DNA from: Chthoniobacter sp.
GTDB lineage: Bacteria; Verrucomicrobiota; Verrucomicrobiia; Chthoniobacterales; Chthoniobacteraceae
Direction of reading: 5' to 3'
Assembly: GCA_025351065.1 (NCBI GenBank)
Contig: JANXWQ010000372.1
Location: 1 to 7,103 of the forward strand
Length of the DNA: 7,103 nucleotides
Under the pieces are notes generated by a model. The model made no database searches. It had not been told where the DNA came from and worked only from the letters and a program-made list of their open reading frames with translations. Numbering within the stretch: position 1 is the stretch's first letter; every line of letters begins with the position of its first letter. The translations under genes were made by a program, and so were the position numbers. This document shows, in pieces, positions 6,008 to 7,103 of this stretch.

Positions 6008-6943
6008 TCAGCCCGCCGCTTTTTGCGCGAGTGATTCGGCGAATTGGCCGAGGTCGCTGATGCTGGCGACATCGACCGTCTCCAGAAATGTCTCGCGACG
6101 AAACCAAGTCATCTGGCGCTTTGCATAGCGGCGGGTGGCTAACTGGATCGCGCCAATGCAGTCCGCGCGGCTGATTTCACCGGCGAGGTGGGCGTGGATT
6201 TCGCGCAGGCCGAGGGTCTGGCCGGCGGTCGCGCTGGTGTCGCCGCAGGCGCGGACTTCGTCGAGGACGCCGTCGGCAAACATCGCGGCGGTGCGCTGGT
6301 CGATGTGGGCGTTCAGGGTTGCGCGGTCGAGCGTGAGCACGATGCCGCGGATGCCGGGCGGGGTGGCGGCCCATTGCTCGCGGAAGCTGGAAAATGGCCG
6401 GCCGGTGAGCAGGCAGACTTCCAGCGCGCGGATGACGCGGCGCGGATTCTGGAGATCGATTTGCGCGGCTCCGGCGGGATCGAGTTTCGCGAGTCGGCGC
6501 TGCAACTCGGCGGGCGGCTGGCTTTCCAAATCCGCGCGAAGCTGCGCGTCCGCACCGGGCAGGTCGGCGAGACCGTGGGTGAGCGCGCGGAGGTAAAGCC
6601 CGGTGCCGCCGGTGACGATGGGGACGCGCCCGCGCGCATGGATTTCAGCGATGCACGCGCGCGCGGCGCGGAGGTATTGCGCGACGTCAAAGGACGTGGT
6701 GAGCGGGATTTCGCCGATGAGATGGTGCGGCACGCGGGCGCGCAAATCCGAGGACGGTTTGGCCGTGAGGACGTCGAGCCCGCGGTAAATCTGGAACGCA
6801 TCCGCGCTGACAATTTCACCGCCGCAGCGCTCGGAGACGGCGACGGCGACCGCGGATTTTCCGACCGCCGTGGGGCCGGCGATGATGAAGAAGGGCGAGG
6901 TGACAGGTGACACGGGACGGGTGCGCGGGTGCGCGGAGTCCAC
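6008..6943 (-). CDS. miaA: tRNA dimethylallyltransferase (A37 isopentenyltransferase)
   Basis: MiaA transfers a dimethylallyl group to N6 of A37 in tRNAs reading codons that start with U. The 311-residue product has the P-loop GPTAVGKS (23-30), VSADAFQIYRGLD (45-57) with Asp48 at the expected catalytic position, TAKP (60-63), PIVTGGTGLYLRAL (108-121), NPRRVIRALEV (166-176) and the C-terminal TRRYAKRQMTWFRRE (270-284). Length fits the family (about 300-320). The GTG start at 6943 is uncertain: the first 18 residues come from a GTGACA-type repeat and resemble translated intergenic DNA. An in-frame GTG at 6913 would give 301 residues starting MSPVTSPFFIIAG. A GGGTGA just before 6943 is only a weak ribosome site. 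No ATG fits. The gene converges on hpf. Confidence 0.96.
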   Translation of the reverse strand: MDSAHPRTRPVSPVTSPFFIIAGPTAVGKSAVAVAVSERCGGEIVSADAFQIYRGLDVLTAKPSSDLRARVPHHLIGEIPLTTSFDVAQYLRAARACIAEIHARGRVPIVTGGTGLYLRALTHGLADLPGADAQLRADLESQPPAELQRRLAKLDPAGAAQIDLQNPRRVIRALEVCLLTGRPFSSFREQWAATPPGIRGIVLTLDRATLNAHIDQRTAAMFADGVLDEVRACGDTSATAGQTLGLREIHAHLAGEISRADCIGAIQLATRRYAKRQMTWFRRETFLETVDVASISDLGQFAESLAQKAAG

Positions 6944-6971
6944 TTGTCACCCGCCACCCGCCGCCTGTCAC
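6899..6971. repeat. GTGACA-type inverted and direct repeats at the 5' end of miaA
   Basis: GTGACAGG (6900-6907) is matched by CCTGTCAC (6964-6971), and GGTGACA (6906-6912) by TGTCACC (6945-6951), giving nested inverted repeats. Between them GGGTGCGC occurs twice (6920-6927 and 6928-6935). On the minus strand the set spans the proposed miaA start. I recall similar GTGACAGGTGACA runs as dispersed repeats in related genomes, but this is unverified. Confidence 0.6.
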
Positions 6972-7008
6972 AAAAAAAGAGGCATGGCTCGGTTTGGTGA
7001 CCGCTGCA

Positions 7009-7103
7009 TTTTGAAAACGCAGAGGCGCAGAGGCGCAGAGATCGCAGTGCATATTCGACTGCCAAACCTCTGCGTCTTTGCGTCTCTGCGTTTCAAAAAA
7101 ACC
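7009..7103. repeat. Palindromic intergenic repeat, copy 2 (CGCAGAGG units)
   Basis: Left arm 7009-7040 and right arm 7067-7098 are both 32 nt and nearly perfect reverse complements. The left arm carries CGCAGAGG, CGCAGAGG, CGCAGAG after TTTTGAAAA; the right arm reads the mirrored CTCTGCG units ending TTTCAAAA. The 26-nt spacer (7041-7066) differs from that of copy 1. The right end, read on the minus strand, starts GGTTTTTTTGAAACGCAGAG and matches the left end of copy 1 almost exactly, so the window appears to end at the element's terminus. It lies upstream of miaA. Confidence 0.87.

Noticed and set aside
1..7103. A new defence, mobile or biosynthetic system
   Set aside because: All recognisable genes belong to core LPS, tRNA-modification and ribosome-hibernation families. 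There is no transposase, integrase, nuclease cluster, tRNA or rRNA gene.

Overview
The window is a GC-rich stretch of bacterial chromosome carrying mostly housekeeping genes. KDO synthesis and lipopolysaccharide (LPS) export genes show a Gram-negative, outer-membrane organism. A DUF1844 protein next to kdsA, poorly conserved LptC/LptA proteins with low-complexity tails, few clear Shine-Dalgarno sites, frequent GTG starts and 8-bp CGCAGAGN-type palindromic repeats together suggest Verrucomicrobiota or a PVC relative. That placement is inference; no rRNA or other marker is present.

Layout. Positions 1-1231 (minus strand) hold most of a membrane-anchored class III adenylate/guanylate cyclase-like gene. 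It runs off the left edge, is split by an in-frame TAG at 371-373, and has substituted catalytic residues. Positions 1232-1482 are intergenic and hold an inverted-repeat element. trmL (wobble-ribose methyltransferase of tRNA-Leu) follows on the plus strand at 1483-1932. A 97-bp gap with a terminator-like hairpin leads to a tight plus-strand cluster at 2030-6005: DUF1844 protein, kdsA, lptC-like, lptA, lptB and long-form hpf. Its genes overlap or lie 4-27 nt apart, so it is very probably one operon. miaA (tRNA A37 prenyltransferase) faces it on the minus strand, with 2 nt between the stop codons. The 5' end of miaA lies in a GTGACA-type inverted repeat, and a second copy of the CGCAGAG palindrome fills 7009-7103.

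How the genes work together. KdsA makes KDO-8-phosphate, the precursor of the KDO that links lipid A to the core. LptB is the cytoplasmic ATPase that drives LPS extraction, and the LptC-like and LptA proteins would carry LPS across the periplasm. Hpf, at the operon end, dimerises idle ribosomes. TrmL and MiaA, on either side, act on the same tRNA-Leu anticodon loops; in E. coli the MiaA product is needed for TrmL recognition.

I found no convincing new defence, mobile or biosynthetic system. The best items for a second look are the broken, catalytically degenerate cyclase, the two palindromic repeats that share a terminus, and the repeat-derived start of miaA.
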